64,000 bases of DNA from Rhodoplanes azumiensis (GTDB lineage: Bacteria > Pseudomonadota > Alphaproteobacteria > Rhizobiales > Xanthobacteraceae). The stretch spans positions 1-64,000 of the forward strand of contig NZ_JBHUIW010000017.1 in assembly GCF_042682915.1 (NCBI RefSeq), given 5' to 3'. The notes beneath the pieces were generated by a model that was not told where the DNA came from, did no database searches, and worked only from the letters and a program-made list of their open reading frames with translations. Below, piece after piece: positions 16,853 through 26,940 of the stretch. The translations under genes were made by a program, and so were the position numbers. Every line of letters begins with the position of its first letter. The first letter of the stretch is position 1.

Positions 16853-16892
16853 GGGAAACGGGGGCGGCGGGCCGCGGGACGGCGAGAATGGA

Positions 16893-17405
16893 TCACGTCG
16901 CCGCGTGCGACAAGCCCTGCGGCGTGCGACCGAGCGCGGCAAGGATCGCCGTGACGATCGCGTCGGGCGGCTTCGCGATGTCGACCGTGACGGCGTCGGC
17001 CGGCTCCTCCAGCGTGGCGAACTGGCTGTCGAGCAGGGCCGGGTTCATGTAGTGGCCGGTGCGGCCGGCGAGCCGCCGCGCGATCAGATCGGCCGATCCC
17101 TTCAGATACACGAAGACGACGTCGCCGTGGGGCGCGAGGATGTCGCGATAGGCCCGCTTGAGGGCCGAGCAGGCGAGCACCTGATCGAGCCCTTGTGCCT
17201 CCCAGTCCTCGATCGCCTGGCGCAGCGCCGCGAGCCAGGGTCGGCGGTCGTCGTCGCTCAGCGCGATGCCGGCCCGCATCTTCTCGACATTGGCGGGTGG
17301 ATGAAAGCTGTCGGCGTCGGAAAAGCCGCAGCCGAGCCGTGCGGCCAGCAACGTCCCGATCGTGGTCTTGCCGGAGCCCGAGACGCCCATCAGCACGACG
17401 ATCAT
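16893..17405 (-). CDS. gntK: Gluconokinase
   Basis: ATP-dependent phosphorylation of D-gluconate to 6-phosphogluconate, feeding the Entner-Doudoroff or pentose phosphate route. 170 residues, the normal GntK size. P-loop GVSGSGKTT at 7-15, then DADSFHPPANVEKMRAGIAL, LACSALKRAYRD and GHYMNPALLDSQFATLE, all GntK signatures. ATG 17405 is chosen because GGAGG lies 5 nt upstream; the open frame extends further but that part is not homologous. It ends 40 bp before the molybdenum-hydroxylase start on the same strand, so the two may be co-transcribed. Confidence 0.95.
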   Translation of the reverse strand: MIVVLMGVSGSGKTTIGTLLAARLGCGFSDADSFHPPANVEKMRAGIALSDDDRRPWLAALRQAIEDWEAQGLDQVLACSALKRAYRDILAPHGDVVFVYLKGSADLIARRLAGRTGHYMNPALLDSQFATLEEPADAVTVDIAKPPDAIVTAILAALGRTPQGLSHAAT

Positions 17406-17556
17406 GTCCGCCTCCGTTCGGACCGCGAGGACGATCACAGCGTGGCGCCAAGCGTTCGGAAACGAAAACGGCGCGGCCTCGGGGGCCACGCCGTCGAACT
17501 CGGCCCGGTCGCGGGGCACGGCGTCGCCGCCGCCGTCCGCGGTCAGACGTCCGCGC

Positions 17557-18579
17557 TCAGCGGGCGCTCTGGCGCACCGGCGTCTGCGCGTCCGGCTCGT
17601 CCGCGGCCTTGCCGTCGGCCGGCTTGGCGTCGGCTGGCTTGACGTTCGACGCGGCGAACGAGAACGGTGCGGTGATGGCCGAGAACACGGCCGGCACCTG
17701 GGCGCCGCCCGTCGCGCGGGCGACGGTCAGGCGGGTGCGGTTGAACGCCTCCTCGACGGTCTGGCCGGTGTTGCGCATCTGGGCGATCAGCTCGCGGGCG
17801 AACACGCTCTGGCCGTCGCTCTCCTGGTCGGCGACCTTGCCGGGCGCCACCGCGTAGAGCACCAGCGTGCCCTCGGGGCCGGCGATCGGCGCGAGGCCGG
17901 ACGAGAAGCCGCGCAGGCGCCGCTCGAACGGATTCTTGCGGGCGGCGTCGAGCACCACCAGCTTGCCGGCGGCGCCGCGGGCGTCCATGGCGGCGACCAC
18001 CGGCTCGAGGCCGATGCCGTCGCGGCGGACGTCCTCGGGACGCCAGATCTGGGCGCTGACCGGCACCAGGAAGCTCTCGCGGCCGATCTGCAGGCCGTGA
18101 CCGCTGAAATAGAGGAGCGCCGTGGCGCCCGGCGTGATCTTGGCCGTGAAGCGCTCGACGGCGCGCTCCATCGCCTGCTTGCTCATGTTCTCGCCGAGCT
18201 CGACGTCGAAGCCCTTGCCGCGCAGCTCGTCGGCGATGGCGCGTGCATCGGCGATCGGCGCCTTGAGGGGGGCCTCGCCGTCCGGATAGGCGCCGTTGCC
18301 GATCACCAGCGCGAGGCGCGGGCCGGTGGCCGCGGTCGGGGCGTCGGTCGCCGACGCGACATCGATCCGCGCGGGAACCGGCCGCGGGTCGACGGCCGCA
18401 TCGCCGCGGCTCGGCGCCAGCGCGACCCGAGTGGCCTCGGTGCGCGAAGACTCGGTGCGCGAAGACTCGCCACGGTTGTCGAACTGCTGCCCGACCGCGG
18501 TCCGGATGACCTCCGCCGAGACCAGCGTCAGGCTCACGAAGGCGAGCGCTGCCGCCCCGGCGAATTTCACTGTCCGCAT
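17557..18579 (-). CDS. Secreted caspase-fold (peptidase C14) protein lacking the catalytic cysteine
   Basis: 340 residues with a Sec signal (hydrophobic 6-21), a linker with a short duplication (SSRTE twice), and a caspase p20-like domain about 86-285. Family landmarks are present: ALVIGNGAYP, PIADARAIADELRGKGFDV, and the catalytic His H161 in YFSGHGLQ. The nucleophile motif, normally DACRxNPF, reads DAARKNPF: codon 17941-17943 gives Ala213, not Cys. It should therefore be proteolytically dead, a pseudo-caspase with a probable binding or regulatory role in the periplasm. The C-terminus is a Pro/Ala/Asp linker. ATG 18579 has GGAGGG upstream. It stands alone in its transcription unit. Confidence 0.85.
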   Translation of the reverse strand: MRTVKFAGAAALAFVSLTLVSAEVIRTAVGQQFDNRGESSRTESSRTEATRVALAPSRGDAAVDPRPVPARIDVASATDAPTAATGPRLALVIGNGAYPDGEAPLKAPIADARAIADELRGKGFDVELGENMSKQAMERAVERFTAKITPGATALLYFSGHGLQIGRESFLVPVSAQIWRPEDVRRDGIGLEPVVAAMDARGAAGKLVVLDAARKNPFERRLRGFSSGLAPIAGPEGTLVLYAVAPGKVADQESDGQSVFARELIAQMRNTGQTVEEAFNRTRLTVARATGGAQVPAVFSAITAPFSFAASNVKPADAKPADGKAADEPDAQTPVRQSAR

Positions 18580-18917
18580 GATCCCTCCACGTTCCGTCGC
18601 AGCGCGACATACAGACAAACCGAGCGCAAGGCAAGCTTTGCCGAATTTTGTCTGGATTGGGGCGTCGGAGGCGGTGCGGGGATGTCAAGTTGTCGTTGTG
18701 TCGGCGACAGTATAAATTTCTTCTATCGGGTTAAAATACGCTGCCGATGAACGGATCATCAGAATTGTGGCAGTGAAATGTGTCTCGGTACAATCCCCTA
18801 ATCCGATCGACGAAGGCTGTTCACGATCTTGTCAATGAAGCGATTCCGCCGGCCCGAGCGGGGCTCGCGCCGGCGGGAGTATTGTGTTGCAGCAAAACGG
18901 TACTTTGGTCCGGTGGG
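18580..18917. other. Intergenic region upstream of the pseudo-caspase gene
   Basis: About 340 bp. An AT-rich stretch at about 18705-18800 is the likely promoter zone of the minus-strand caspase-fold gene. A strong hairpin lies at 18846-18876, on the side of the hydroxyacid dehydrogenase stop. No gene is seen. Confidence 0.5.
18846..18876 (-). terminator. GC-rich hairpin after the D-2-hydroxyacid dehydrogenase gene
   Basis: Outer arms CCGCCGGC (18846-18853) and GCCGGCGG (18869-18876) are perfectly complementary, with an inner CGAGC/GCTCG pair. It lies 40-70 nt beyond the stop of the minus-strand dehydrogenase. No T-run follows, so it may be a factor-dependent terminator or a 3'-end stabiliser. 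Confidence 0.4.
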
Positions 18918-19877
18918 TCAGCCGCCGAGCACCCGCACGGGCTTGCCGTCCAGAAACGCGCGGATGTCCTCGACCATGTCGCGGAAGTAGATGGCGTAGT
19001 TCTGCTTCGTCACGTAGCCGAGATGCGGCGTGGTGACGACCGTGTCGAGCCGGCGGAACGGGTGGTCCACGGGCAGCGGTTCGATGTCGTAGACGTCGAG
19101 CCCGGCGCCGCCGAGCTTGCCGGCCGTGAGCGCGGCGAGCAGGGCCGCCTCGTCGACGATCGGGCCGCGCGACGTGTTGATCAGCAGCGCGTCCGGCTTC
19201 ATCAGGCCGAGTTCGGCCGCGCCGACCATCCCGCGCGAGCGGTCCGAGAGCTGCACGTGGATGGAGAGGATGTCGGAGCGGGCGAACAGCTCCTCCTTGC
19301 TCACCAGCGTGGCACCGCCGGCCTGCGCCTTCTCGGCCGTCAGGTTGGGGCTCCAGGCGATCACCGGCATGCGGAACGCCTGGGCGATGCCGGCGACCCG
19401 GGTGCCGAGCTTGCCGAGCCCGAGGATGCCGAGCGTCTTGCCCTCGATGTCGTCGCCGATGGTCGCCTGCAGGGGGGCGCCGGCCTTCATGCGGGCGTTC
19501 TCGAAGCCGATCCGCCGGGTCAGCTCGAGGATCAGGCCGAACACGATGCCGATGGTCGGATTGCCGTAGCTGCCGGTGCCGCACACCGTGACGCCGTGCT
19601 CGCGCGCCGCCGGCAGGTCGATCGCCCGGTTGGCCGCGCCCGTGGTGATCAGGAGCTTCAGGTTCGGCAGCCCGGCGAACATGGCGCGCGGGAACGGGGT
19701 CCGCTCGCGCATCAGGCAGACGATCTCGAACGGCTGGAGTGCCGCCCGGGCGGCGTCGGGGGTGGGGAAGGGTGTATCGAAGACCGTAACGTCGACGTCA
19801 CCCGTGACCGCCGACCAGTCGGCGGTGGAGAGGGCGACGGTCTGATAGTCGTCGAGGACGGCGCAGCGGACGGCCAT
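18918..19877 (-). CDS. D-2-hydroxyacid dehydrogenase family protein
   Basis: NAD(P)-dependent 2-ketoacid/2-hydroxyacid oxidoreductase, related to 3-phosphoglycerate dehydrogenase. 319 residues. Rossmann loop LGILGLGKLGTRVAG near 148-162, catalytic Arg in NTSRGPIVDE, catalytic Glu in DVYDIEPLP and catalytic His in TPHLGYVT. No ACT or regulatory domain follows, so it is not a typical SerA. The ATG has GGGAG about 9 nt upstream. Monocistronic as far as seen. Confidence 0.92.
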   Translation of the reverse strand: MAVRCAVLDDYQTVALSTADWSAVTGDVDVTVFDTPFPTPDAARAALQPFEIVCLMRERTPFPRAMFAGLPNLKLLITTGAANRAIDLPAAREHGVTVCGTGSYGNPTIGIVFGLILELTRRIGFENARMKAGAPLQATIGDDIEGKTLGILGLGKLGTRVAGIAQAFRMPVIAWSPNLTAEKAQAGGATLVSKEELFARSDILSIHVQLSDRSRGMVGAAELGLMKPDALLINTSRGPIVDEAALLAALTAGKLGGAGLDVYDIEPLPVDHPFRRLDTVVTTPHLGYVTKQNYAIYFRDMVEDIRAFLDGKPVRVLGG

Positions 19878-20027
19878 GGGCCGGAACTCCCTTGTCGGTC
19901 GCGAGACACCGCGAGCTAGCCCGCGGGCGCAAGAGGAGACAAGGGTTTTCGCTGGAGACGAGCGGGATCTCGGAACGAAGCGGCGGTGCCGTGCAGCCGG
20001 CGCCGCCGCGCCAGTCGGGGAGGGTCC

Positions 20028-20246
20028 TCAGACGCGAACGCGAATCCGGGCAGGGCGGCCACGCATCGAGCGGTCGGGCCGGATCACGATATGGGTGATC
20101 GTGTTCTTCGCCCGCCATTTCGGGCCGGGGCCGCGCATGTAATGGCGCTCCGGGCGATAGGTGGTGAAGAGGTCGGTCAGGATCGAGCGGCAGGCGGCCA
20201 GCAGGGTCTTGCCGATGGGAGCATTCGGGGCACTGGAGGCGTTCAT
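20028..20246 (-). CDS. Small basic protein, unknown function
   Basis: 72 residues, strongly basic at the C-terminus (RSMRGRPARIRVRV), no membrane segment. The ATG has GGAG 6 nt upstream. The centre (YRPERHYMRGPGPKWRAKN) is hydrophilic and aromatic. I do not recognise a family. An AT-rich stretch at about 20310-20350 upstream is a likely promoter. Confidence 0.5.
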   Translation of the reverse strand: MNASSAPNAPIGKTLLAACRSILTDLFTTYRPERHYMRGPGPKWRAKNTITHIVIRPDRSMRGRPARIRVRV

Positions 20247-20712
20247 GACACGCTCCGTGGGTTGGCGATCCAGGTCCGGCGTTCTGCCGCGGACGATGAT
20301 CCTGAGCGTCGCTCTATGACCTTTTCTGGATCGAAATCGTTAAAATTCGGTTCATTTTCACGATCTGTCGCAACTTCGTCGCGCAGCGTTGCCGGTTCGT
20401 TACAGTCGGGCGTTGCGAGCCGGAGACACCCGGTCCGCGATACGACGGCGGCAGTGTCGATACGGCTTGCGCGTGGTCGGGCGGACACGGGGACGCTCCA
20501 TCGGCTCTCCGTCATGAGTCGTCGGCGGGGCGATCGGGGTTTGTGAGGCGGATCACAGGGGGCGTCGCAACGGAACGGACGGGCGCCCGCGACGCCCGGG
20601 GGGAGGGGGTGGAGATGTCTCGAACCGCCCGGGCGCCCAGCTTGCCCTCGGACGCGGCGGTCGCTACATCAGCGCGCGAATCCCGACAACCGGACGAGGA
20701 CGAGGCGCGGCA
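20247..20712. other. Divergent intergenic region upstream of ettA
   Basis: About 465 bp. The segment 20310-20360 is clearly AT-rich (GTTAAAATTCGGTTCATTTT) and probably drives the small minus-strand gene. The ettA side is GC-rich without a recognisable promoter. A 90-codon frame on the minus strand (20243-20515) overlaps the small gene by 4 nt but lacks other support. Confidence 0.4.
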
Positions 20713-22365
<1,653 letters not shown>

Positions 22366-22541
22366 CGATTGCGCCGCCGGGCCGGCTCCGTCGCGGAGCC
22401 GGCGGCCGAAAGGGGGAGCGGTGCGGCAATATCGGCCGCGCCGACCGCCGTCCCCGTCCCTCGTTTCGCCCTATTCCTGCCCGCATACCGGGCGTCGGGA
22501 CAAGTGGTGTTCGGCCCTCGGGCCGTGCGTGGGGGATAGCG

Positions 22542-23060
22542 ATGAAGCGCTTCGGATCGGCGGCCCGCGCCGCCGTCATGGTCTCGGGTCTCATGGCCTC
22601 GGGTCTGGCGTTGGCGCTCGCCGGCTGCGCCGGAGATCCGGCGGCCGGTGTCGGTGCGCGCGAGCAGACCGGCACGCTGGTCGGCGCGCTCGGTGGCGCG
22701 GCGCTCGGCGCCGCCGTCACGGGTGGCGGCACCGGCTCGAAGCTCGCCGGTGGCCTCGCCGGCGCGGCGATCGGCGGCCTGCTCGGCAACCGCATCGGCG
22801 CCGCCATGGACGACGAGGACCGCCGCCGCGCCTACGAGGCCCAGATGACGGCGCTGGAGACCGGCCGCTCCGGCGCACCGGTGTCGTGGCGCAACCCCGA
22901 TTCGGGCCGCTACGGCACCATCGTGCCGGGTCCGGCCTACGACCAGGGCGGCCAGAACTGCCGGCAATTCACCCACACGATCTACATCGACGGGACGCCG
23001 CAGACGGCGCGCGGCACCGCCTGCCGCAACCCCGACGGCTCGTGGACGCCGATCGGCTGA
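22542..23060 (+). CDS. Outer-membrane lipoprotein with glycine zipper (17-kDa antigen-like)
   Basis: 172 residues. Lipoprotein signal with lipobox LAGC, Cys29 being the lipidated residue. Then a glycine-zipper segment of about 50 residues (LVGALGGAALGAAVTGGG, LAGGLAGAAIGGLLGNRIGA), which inserts into or associates with membrane, a short charged helix, and a C-terminal domain with two Cys (NCRQFTHTI, GTACRNPDGSW) as in rickettsial 17-kDa surface antigen proteins. Likely envelope structure or stress role. GGGGGA precedes the ATG. It lies 176 bp after ettA. Confidence 0.88.
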   Translation: MKRFGSAARAAVMVSGLMASGLALALAGCAGDPAAGVGAREQTGTLVGALGGAALGAAVTGGGTGSKLAGGLAGAAIGGLLGNRIGAAMDDEDRRRAYEAQMTALETGRSGAPVSWRNPDSGRYGTIVPGPAYDQGGQNCRQFTHTIYIDGTPQTARGTACRNPDGSWTPIG

Positions 23061-23194
23061 GCGCCGCGCCCCGACCGGTACCAAGTTACGGTTTCTTTTC
23101 GCGGATCGCGGCACCTGCCGCGCTCCGTTTAACGCGTTCTTCAGACCGCGCTCCTATACCCGAGCCAGGATATTCCGCTCGGCAAGGTGTGTGG

Positions 23195-24628
23195 ATGGCA
23201 GGCGAGGAGCAAGCCTCCGAGAAGTTGCGCGCGTATCTGCGTCAGCTGTCGCCCGAGGCGCGGGCCATGCTGATGGCCGAGGTCGAGCGCGGGCTGCAAG
23301 CCGGCCACGATCATCTGCCGGCGCCCGATCTGCTGCTCGAGCATCTGCGCGAGGTGCTGCGCGAGAACGAGGACGATCCGGCCCCGGAGCGCGCCATCAA
23401 TCCGTCCCGGCTGTTCTTCGCCCCGATCGAGCCGTTCGTGACCGACGACGAGTCCTCCGCCGAGCCTGACGGTCGGGTGTCGCGGGCGAGCCTCGGCCCG
23501 CTGTGGGACTGGATCGTCACCGAGATCGCCCCGGCCGAGGCCAAGACCTTCGTCGCCGACGTCGGCCGGCATCTCGCCGCCAAGGACCAGGGCAAGGCCG
23601 ATTTCGCCGCCCGCACGTTCCAGGATCTGGTCGTGCGCAAGCTCGGCGACATCCTTCAGGCCGCCGGCAAGGACGACAAGGCACGGCGCCGCATCGCGTT
23701 CCGGATCGGCACCGCGCGGGCGCAGTCCGACGTCGTCGAGTTCTTCACCATCATGAAGAACCGCGACACGCTCTCGGCGATCGGCAGCCGCCTGCCGTCG
23801 CGCATCCGCTCGGCCGCCGGCGACCAGCTCGACCAGATCGTCGCCGTGATCGACACCGCGGTCGCGCGCGACAAGGCGCTGATCCGCTACGGCCTGATCC
23901 TCGTCATGAACCGCCTGCCGGCGCCCTGGCAGCTCGTCCGGGTGGCGGTGCGCGCCGCCCAGTCCGACAAGGCCGAGCGCATCGCCGAAAGCGCCTACGG
24001 CTTGGCGCTCGGCATGGTGCTGGCCGAGACAGAGCGCACCGTGCGCGAGCTCGTCCATCACTTCCGCCGCGGCCAGATGGTCCGCGCGATCGAGTGCCTG
24101 AAGGACGTCCACGAGGCGGTGCGCGGCCTGCGCAGCGAGGTCAACATGTCGTCCGGCACCGGCCCGGCGCGTCAGCTCGCGGCCATCCGGGCCGGCGTCG
24201 CCGACGCGCTGAAGTCCGACCTCGACACCATCCCGGGGCGGGTCCGCCGCATCATCCGCATCGTCCCCGGCAAGCACCTGCCGGCCGGCGCCGCCATCGA
24301 CCAGGGCGAGGTCGCCGAGATCGAGGCGCTGCTCGGCTTCCTGGCGGCGTGCAAGAACTACGCGAGCGAGCTCGCCCTCAACGAGATCACGCTGCGGGTG
24401 CTCTCGGACCTGCAGAGCCAGCTCGACAACGGCTCGCGCTCGATCATCGACGTGCTGCGCGCCTGCGAGCCGGGCGAGCTGCCCTACCGCAAGGCCCAGA
24501 TGGAGGCGGCGATCCGCTTCTGCGCCAAAATCCTCGGCGAGGAGTTCGCCACCGTGATCGCGCGGGCCGCCGAGGTCGCGGTCAGCACCGAGCGCAAGCC
24601 CGCCGGCAAGGTCGCCGCCAAGGGGTGA
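23195..24628 (+). CDS. Conserved-looking helical cytoplasmic protein, unknown function
   Basis: 477 residues from ATG 23195 (AAGG upstream at 7 nt). No signal peptide or long hydrophobic segment. Mostly alpha-helical, Leu/Ala/Arg-rich, with regularly spaced amphipathic helices such as LRAYLRQLSPEARAMLMAEV at the start and RKLGDILQAAGKDDKARRRI in the middle. A mid-length polar linker (DDESSAEPDGR) separates an N-terminal region of about 100 residues from the larger domain. The C-terminus is a Lys/Ala tail. I do not recognise a domain or catalytic motif. It stands alone between the lipoprotein gene and ccmI; codon use is like its neighbours, arguing for a native gene. Confidence 0.75.
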   Translation: MAGEEQASEKLRAYLRQLSPEARAMLMAEVERGLQAGHDHLPAPDLLLEHLREVLRENEDDPAPERAINPSRLFFAPIEPFVTDDESSAEPDGRVSRASLGPLWDWIVTEIAPAEAKTFVADVGRHLAAKDQGKADFAARTFQDLVVRKLGDILQAAGKDDKARRRIAFRIGTARAQSDVVEFFTIMKNRDTLSAIGSRLPSRIRSAAGDQLDQIVAVIDTAVARDKALIRYGLILVMNRLPAPWQLVRVAVRAAQSDKAERIAESAYGLALGMVLAETERTVRELVHHFRRGQMVRAIECLKDVHEAVRGLRSEVNMSSGTGPARQLAAIRAGVADALKSDLDTIPGRVRRIIRIVPGKHLPAGAAIDQGEVAEIEALLGFLAACKNYASELALNEITLRVLSDLQSQLDNGSRSIIDVLRACEPGELPYRKAQMEAAIRFCAKILGEEFATVIARAAEVAVSTERKPAGKVAAKG

Positions 24629-24850
24629 CGGGCCGGGCGCCGAAGCCGTGCCCGGACACGGCGCGCCGCGCACGGGACACGAACCCCGTCCCGTGGCACC
24701 GTCTCGGACGCGCGTCCTGCGCCCGGCCATAATTTTCCCGAACCGTCACCCTATCGGGCTGCCGCCTGCGTCACGGGGCTTTGACATTTCCCAAGGTTGC
24801 GACCGGGGGCGTCATGGTCAATGACGGGGCCACCGGTTAGGGTCTCGCCC

Positions 24851-26416
24851 ATGACGCTCTCCTTATTGCTCGCGCTGATGACGGCGGCGGCGCTCGGCGC
24901 CGCGCTGTGGCCGCTCGTCCGCCGCACCGGACCCGGGCGCGGCGGCGACGATGCCGCCGTCTACCGTGACCAGCTCGACGAGATCGAGCGCGACCTCTCC
25001 CTCGGCGCCATCGGTCCGGCCGAGGCCGAGGCCGCCCGGGTCGAGGTGTCGCGCCGGCTGATCGCCGCCGCCGCGGCGGCCGCGAGCGCGCGCCCGGCGT
25101 CGCCGTCCGGCGGCGCGTCCGCGGCGCGCAAGGCGTCGGCCGCCGTGCTGGTCGCGCTGCCGCTCGCCGGGCTCGGCTGGTACCTGGTCACCGGATCGCC
25201 CGAGATGCCGGCGCAGCCGCTCGCCGAGCGGCTCGCCCGCCTGCATGCCGGCAAGAGCGGCGAGACCGACCAGAACGCCGCCATGGTCGCCATGGTGCCG
25301 AAGGTCGAGGCGCATCTGCGCAGCAATCCCGAGGACGGGCGCGGCTGGGCCGTGCTGGCGCCGGCCTATATGCGGCTCGAGCGCTTCGACGACGCCGTGA
25401 AGGCGTATCGCAACGCCATCCGGCTGCTCGGCGAGACCGGCGACCGGGTGGCCGATCTCGGCGAGGCGCTGACCGGCCAGGCCGGCGGCATCGTGACGCC
25501 GGCCGCCAAGGCGCAGTTCGAGCGCGCCCTGGTGATCGACCGCGAGCACGTCTCCGCCGCCTATTATCTCGGCCTCGCCGCCCAGCAGGCCGGCCGGCCC
25601 GACGAGGCGCGCACGATCTGGCAGGGGCTGCTGGCCCGGGCACCGGCCGACGCGCCGTGGACCGGCTTCGTCAAGACGGCGCTGTCGCAGCTCGATCGCG
25701 GCAACGTCGCGGCGCCGGGCGGCGTTCCCGACGACGTGCCGCAGGCCCTGACCGAAGACCAGAAGGCGATGGTGCGCGGCATGCTCGCCCAGCTCGCCGC
25801 CCGCCTCGAGAAGGACGGCTCCGACGTCGACGGCTGGCTGCGGCTGATCCGCTCCCACATGGTGATGCGCGATCTCGACCGGGCCCGCGCGGCGCTCGCC
25901 GACGCCCGCCGGGCGCTCGCCGGCATGCCCGACCGGCTGGTCCGGTTGGAGGCCGAAGCGAAGCCGTTGCGGCTCGATGCAGGCGCCTCGACCACGCCGG
26001 CGGCCCCTGTGTCCCCGGCCGGCCCGCGCGTCGGCGCGCCGGCGCAGGGGACCGGCATCGCGCTGCCGTCGCTGCCGGCGCCGGCCCGGCCGGGCACTGC
26101 GTCCGGCTCCGGCCCGGCCGCCGGCGAGCAGTCCGCCTCGGCCGGCGGCGGCGCCGACTACGACGAGACCATGCGGGGCCTGATCGAGCGCCTCGCCAAG
26201 AAGCTCGCGGCCGACGGCAGCGACGTCGACGGCTGGCTGCGCCTGGTGCGCACCCACGTCGCGCTCGGCGAGCGCGAGCGCGCGACCGCCGCCGCCGCCG
26301 ACGCGCGAAGAGCGCTCGCCGGCGCGCCTGAAAAACTCGCTCGCATCGATGCCGTCGCGAAGGAGCTCGGGATTTCCGAGCCGCGACCCGCGTCCGGTTC
26401 CGGAGTCCTGCAATGA
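24851..26416 (+). CDS. ccmI: Cytochrome c maturation protein CcmI (CycH) with duplicated C-terminal module
   Basis: Inner-membrane apocytochrome chaperone that presents the apocytochrome C-terminus to the CcmF/H haem ligation complex. 521 residues: TM1 about 4-22, a cytoplasmic loop with YRDQLDEIERDLSLGAI, TM2 about 96-113, then periplasmic TPR repeats about 150-285. The tail carries the usual CycH module at 307-365 (MVRGMLAQLAARLEKDGSDV) and a second, clearly related copy at 441-505 (LIERLAKKLAADGSDVDGWL). DGSDVDGWLRL is identical in both, and they are joined by a Pro/Ala linker of about 75 residues. Such a tandem copy is not usual. It overlaps ccmE by 4 bp (ATGA), first gene of ccmIEFH. Confidence 0.95.
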   Translation: MTLSLLLALMTAAALGAALWPLVRRTGPGRGGDDAAVYRDQLDEIERDLSLGAIGPAEAEAARVEVSRRLIAAAAAAASARPASPSGGASAARKASAAVLVALPLAGLGWYLVTGSPEMPAQPLAERLARLHAGKSGETDQNAAMVAMVPKVEAHLRSNPEDGRGWAVLAPAYMRLERFDDAVKAYRNAIRLLGETGDRVADLGEALTGQAGGIVTPAAKAQFERALVIDREHVSAAYYLGLAAQQAGRPDEARTIWQGLLARAPADAPWTGFVKTALSQLDRGNVAAPGGVPDDVPQALTEDQKAMVRGMLAQLAARLEKDGSDVDGWLRLIRSHMVMRDLDRARAALADARRALAGMPDRLVRLEAEAKPLRLDAGASTTPAAPVSPAGPRVGAPAQGTGIALPSLPAPARPGTASGSGPAAGEQSASAGGGADYDETMRGLIERLAKKLAADGSDVDGWLRLVRTHVALGERERATAAAADARRALAGAPEKLARIDAVAKELGISEPRPASGSGVLQ

Positions 26417-26940
26417 CCCGCAAGCAGCGTCGTTTCGCCCTGATCGCCGGCGGTGTCGCCGTGCTGGCCGTGGCGGTCGGCCTCGTCCTCAACGCGCTCA
26501 CCGACTCGATCGTGTTTTTCAACTCGCCGACCGACGTCGTCGAGAAGAAGGTGCAGCCCGGCACGCGGCTGCGCATCGGCGGCCTCGTCGCTCCCGGCTC
26601 GGTGGAGCTCGGCGAGAATCTGGCGGTGCGCTTCCAGGTGACCGACGGCGCCAACACCATCGCGGTCGCCTACAAGGGCATCCTGCCGGATCTGTTCCGC
26701 GAAGGGCAGGGCGTGATCGCCGAGGGTGTGCTCGACGGCTCCGGCGTCAAGGCCGACAGCGTGCTCGCCAAGCACGACGAGAAATACATGCCGCGCGAGG
26801 TCGCCGACGCGCTCAAGAAGCAGGGCCACTGGCAGGCCGACTACGACAAGGGCAAGGCGCCCGCCGCCGCGCCGGCCGCGGCACCCGGGCCGCAGTCGTC
26901 GGTGGCGACGCCCGCCGCCACGGGAGCCGCGACGCGATGA
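26413..26940 (+). CDS. ccmE: Cytochrome c maturation haem chaperone CcmE (CycJ)
   Basis: Periplasmic membrane-anchored chaperone that carries haem covalently from CcmC to CcmF. 175 residues: basic N-terminus, TM about 10-30, OB-fold domain, and the haem-binding motif LAKHDEKYMP with H121 and Y125. The flexible C-terminus is Ala/Pro-rich. Start ATG overlaps the ccmI stop and its own stop overlaps the ccmF start (both ATGA), so translation is coupled. Confidence 0.97.
   Translation: MTRKQRRFALIAGGVAVLAVAVGLVLNALTDSIVFFNSPTDVVEKKVQPGTRLRIGGLVAPGSVELGENLAVRFQVTDGANTIAVAYKGILPDLFREGQGVIAEGVLDGSGVKADSVLAKHDEKYMPREVADALKKQGHWQADYDKGKAPAAAPAAAPGPQSSVATPAATGAATR

Noticed and set aside
20243..20515. 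90-codon frame overlapping the small gene at 20028-20246 by ATGA
   Set aside because: The overlap looks like translational coupling, but the frame lies over the AT-rich presumed promoter and shows no clear ribosome site or recognisable features.
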